From: Archangium violaceum Cb vi76
GTDB lineage: Bacteria > Myxococcota > Myxococcia > Myxococcales > Myxococcaceae
Direction: 5' to 3'
DNA: 32,685 bases
NCBI RefSeq assembly: GCF_000733295.1
Contig: NZ_JPMI01000306.1
Coordinates: 1-32,685, forward strand
Shown: positions 32,081 through 32,685 of the stretch, piece by piece
Layout of the letters: the number at the start of each line of letters is the position of its first letter
How positions within the stretch are numbered: position 1 is the stretch's first letter
Notes under the pieces: generated by a model
What the model was told of the DNA's origin: nothing
The model's database searches: none
What the model saw: only the letters and a program-made list of their open reading frames with translations
Program-made: the position numbers and the translations under genes

Positions 32081-32641
32081 GTGACGCAACGACAGGACGC
32101 GCAACGCAACCGCGAGCTTCTCCTCGCGGCGGGAGAAGAGGTCTTCCGAGAGCACGGCCTCCACGTGCCGCTCCAACTCATCGCCGAGCGCGCTGGAGTC
32201 GGGCGAGGCACGCTCTACCGCCACTTCCCGGACCGGGATCACCTCGCCCGCGCGATGATCGAGCGCCGCGTGGAGCTCATCGAGCAACGCCTCGCCTCGG
32301 CCCCCGACCCGGCCCGCTCCGTCGAGGAGATCTTCTTCTGGATCGCCGACACCCTGAGCGCCATCCCGGGATTGCACCCGTACCTGGCATCAACGGAAGC
32401 AGGCAGGACCACCCTCGATCAACTGAACCAGCGGTTGCGTGGCCTCCTCGCCGGGCCGGTGCGGGCGGCGCGAGCGCGGGGACTCCTGCGCCCGGGCGTG
32501 ACGCTCGACGATTTCGTGTACAGCTGGGCGATGATCGAGGGGAGCATGCTGGCCGTCCCCCCCCAGGAGCGCTCGCGAATGGTGGCCCGCGCCAAGGCAC
32601 TGCTCGGCTCCGCGCTCTTCGAGCGGTCCGCCGTGAGCTGA
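32081..32641 (+). CDS. TetR/AcrR family transcriptional repressor
   Basis: 186 residues from GTG 32081 (an ATG-like start at 32051 would overlap operator 2). N-terminal helix-turn-helix: RNRELLLAAGEEVFREHG, PLQLIAERAGVGRGTLYRHFPDRDHLARAM. The C-terminal all-helical ligand domain (VEEIFFWIADTLSAIPGLHPYL, TLDDFVYSWAMIEGSML) resembles the SBP_bac/TetR_C type common next to SDR genes. Expected to repress itself and the SDR gene by binding the two GGACA-N4-TGTCC sites. Inducer unknown. Confidence 0.92.
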   Translation: MTQRQDAQRNRELLLAAGEEVFREHGLHVPLQLIAERAGVGRGTLYRHFPDRDHLARAMIERRVELIEQRLASAPDPARSVEEIFFWIADTLSAIPGLHPYLASTEAGRTTLDQLNQRLRGLLAGPVRAARARGLLRPGVTLDDFVYSWAMIEGSMLAVPPQERSRMVARAKALLGSALFERSAVS

Positions 32642-32650
32642 CCCATTTTC

Positions 32651-32684
32651 CCCTCTCCCCTCGGGAGAGGGTCGGGGTGAGGGT
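32651..32684 (+). repeat. Palindromic intergenic repeat, copy 3
   Basis: CCCTCTCCC / GGGAGAGGG perfect 9-bp stem with loop CTC, followed by TCGGGGTGAGGG, 10 bases after the TetR stop. Same orientation as copy 2. Likely acts at the 3' end of the TetR transcript; the window ends here. Confidence 0.65.
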
Positions 32685-32685
32685 A

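Noticed and set aside
31961-32377. N-terminal extension of the SDR frame
   Set aside because: Would cross both operators and the TetR gene; Rossmann start and SD fix the start at 31960.

Overview
The window looks like chromosomal DNA of a myxobacterium, most likely suborder Cystobacterineae (Archangium/Cystobacter/Melittangium type). The reasons are uniformly high GC with strong GC3 bias, dense gene packing on both strands, a PEGA-type Ser/Thr kinase, many secreted or lipidated hydrolases, carboxypeptidase-regulatory-like repeats, a Uma2-type protein and a strong sigma-54 promoter. This is inference from gene content; there is no rRNA, tRNA, CRISPR array, prophage or insertion sequence in the window.

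Layout. (a) 1-1101: a palindromic intergenic repeat, then a small membrane protein translationally coupled to a minimal subtilisin-like protease. (b) 1121-8082, minus strand: a tightly packed five-gene unit read from 8082 downward: response regulator with PAS-like tail, PhnD-like membrane-anchored binding protein, membrane histidine kinase, alpha/beta hydrolase, and a large surface protein of repeated carboxypeptidase-regulatory-like domains. The first three form a plausible ligand-sensing phosphorelay. (c) 8232-11773: a small membrane protein; then two tandem enhancer-like dyads and a near-consensus sigma-54 promoter in front of a harpin-like/thaumatin-like protein; then an FCP1/SCP-type (NIF) phosphatase divergent from a TPR-sirtuin fusion. 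(d) 11833-15381: a Uma2 protein paired with a small protein of possible nuclease fold; an NTF2-like + NmrA-like pair divergent from an AraC regulator. (e) 15383-19079: a PhoD-type phosphatase without a signal peptide, a ricin-GH19 chitinase lipoprotein, and a PAP2 membrane phosphatase. (f) 19479-27036: small membrane protein, membrane-anchored TPR protein, secreted esterase-like protein, Ser/Thr kinase with a Lys/Pro repeat linker and PEGA domain, and a secreted protein with a golvesin-type C-terminal domain. (g) 27240-32641: remnant of a cyclase-family gene with an in-frame stop, a DUF4185-LGFP lipoprotein, a glutathione peroxidase, and a divergent SDR/TetR pair with two matching operators.

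The non-coding DNA is informative. Strong hairpins lie between convergent genes (11788, 25549, 31130). One repeat family occurs three times (59, 11788, 32651). Several genes for exported or membrane proteins have their ribosome-binding site inside a short hairpin; the one before the golvesin-domain gene has the anti-anti-SD / anti-SD / SD order of a translational switch. The best candidates for something undescribed are the sigma-54-driven harpin/thaumatin-like protein, the TPR-sirtuin with an altered NAD-pocket motif, and these leader hairpins.
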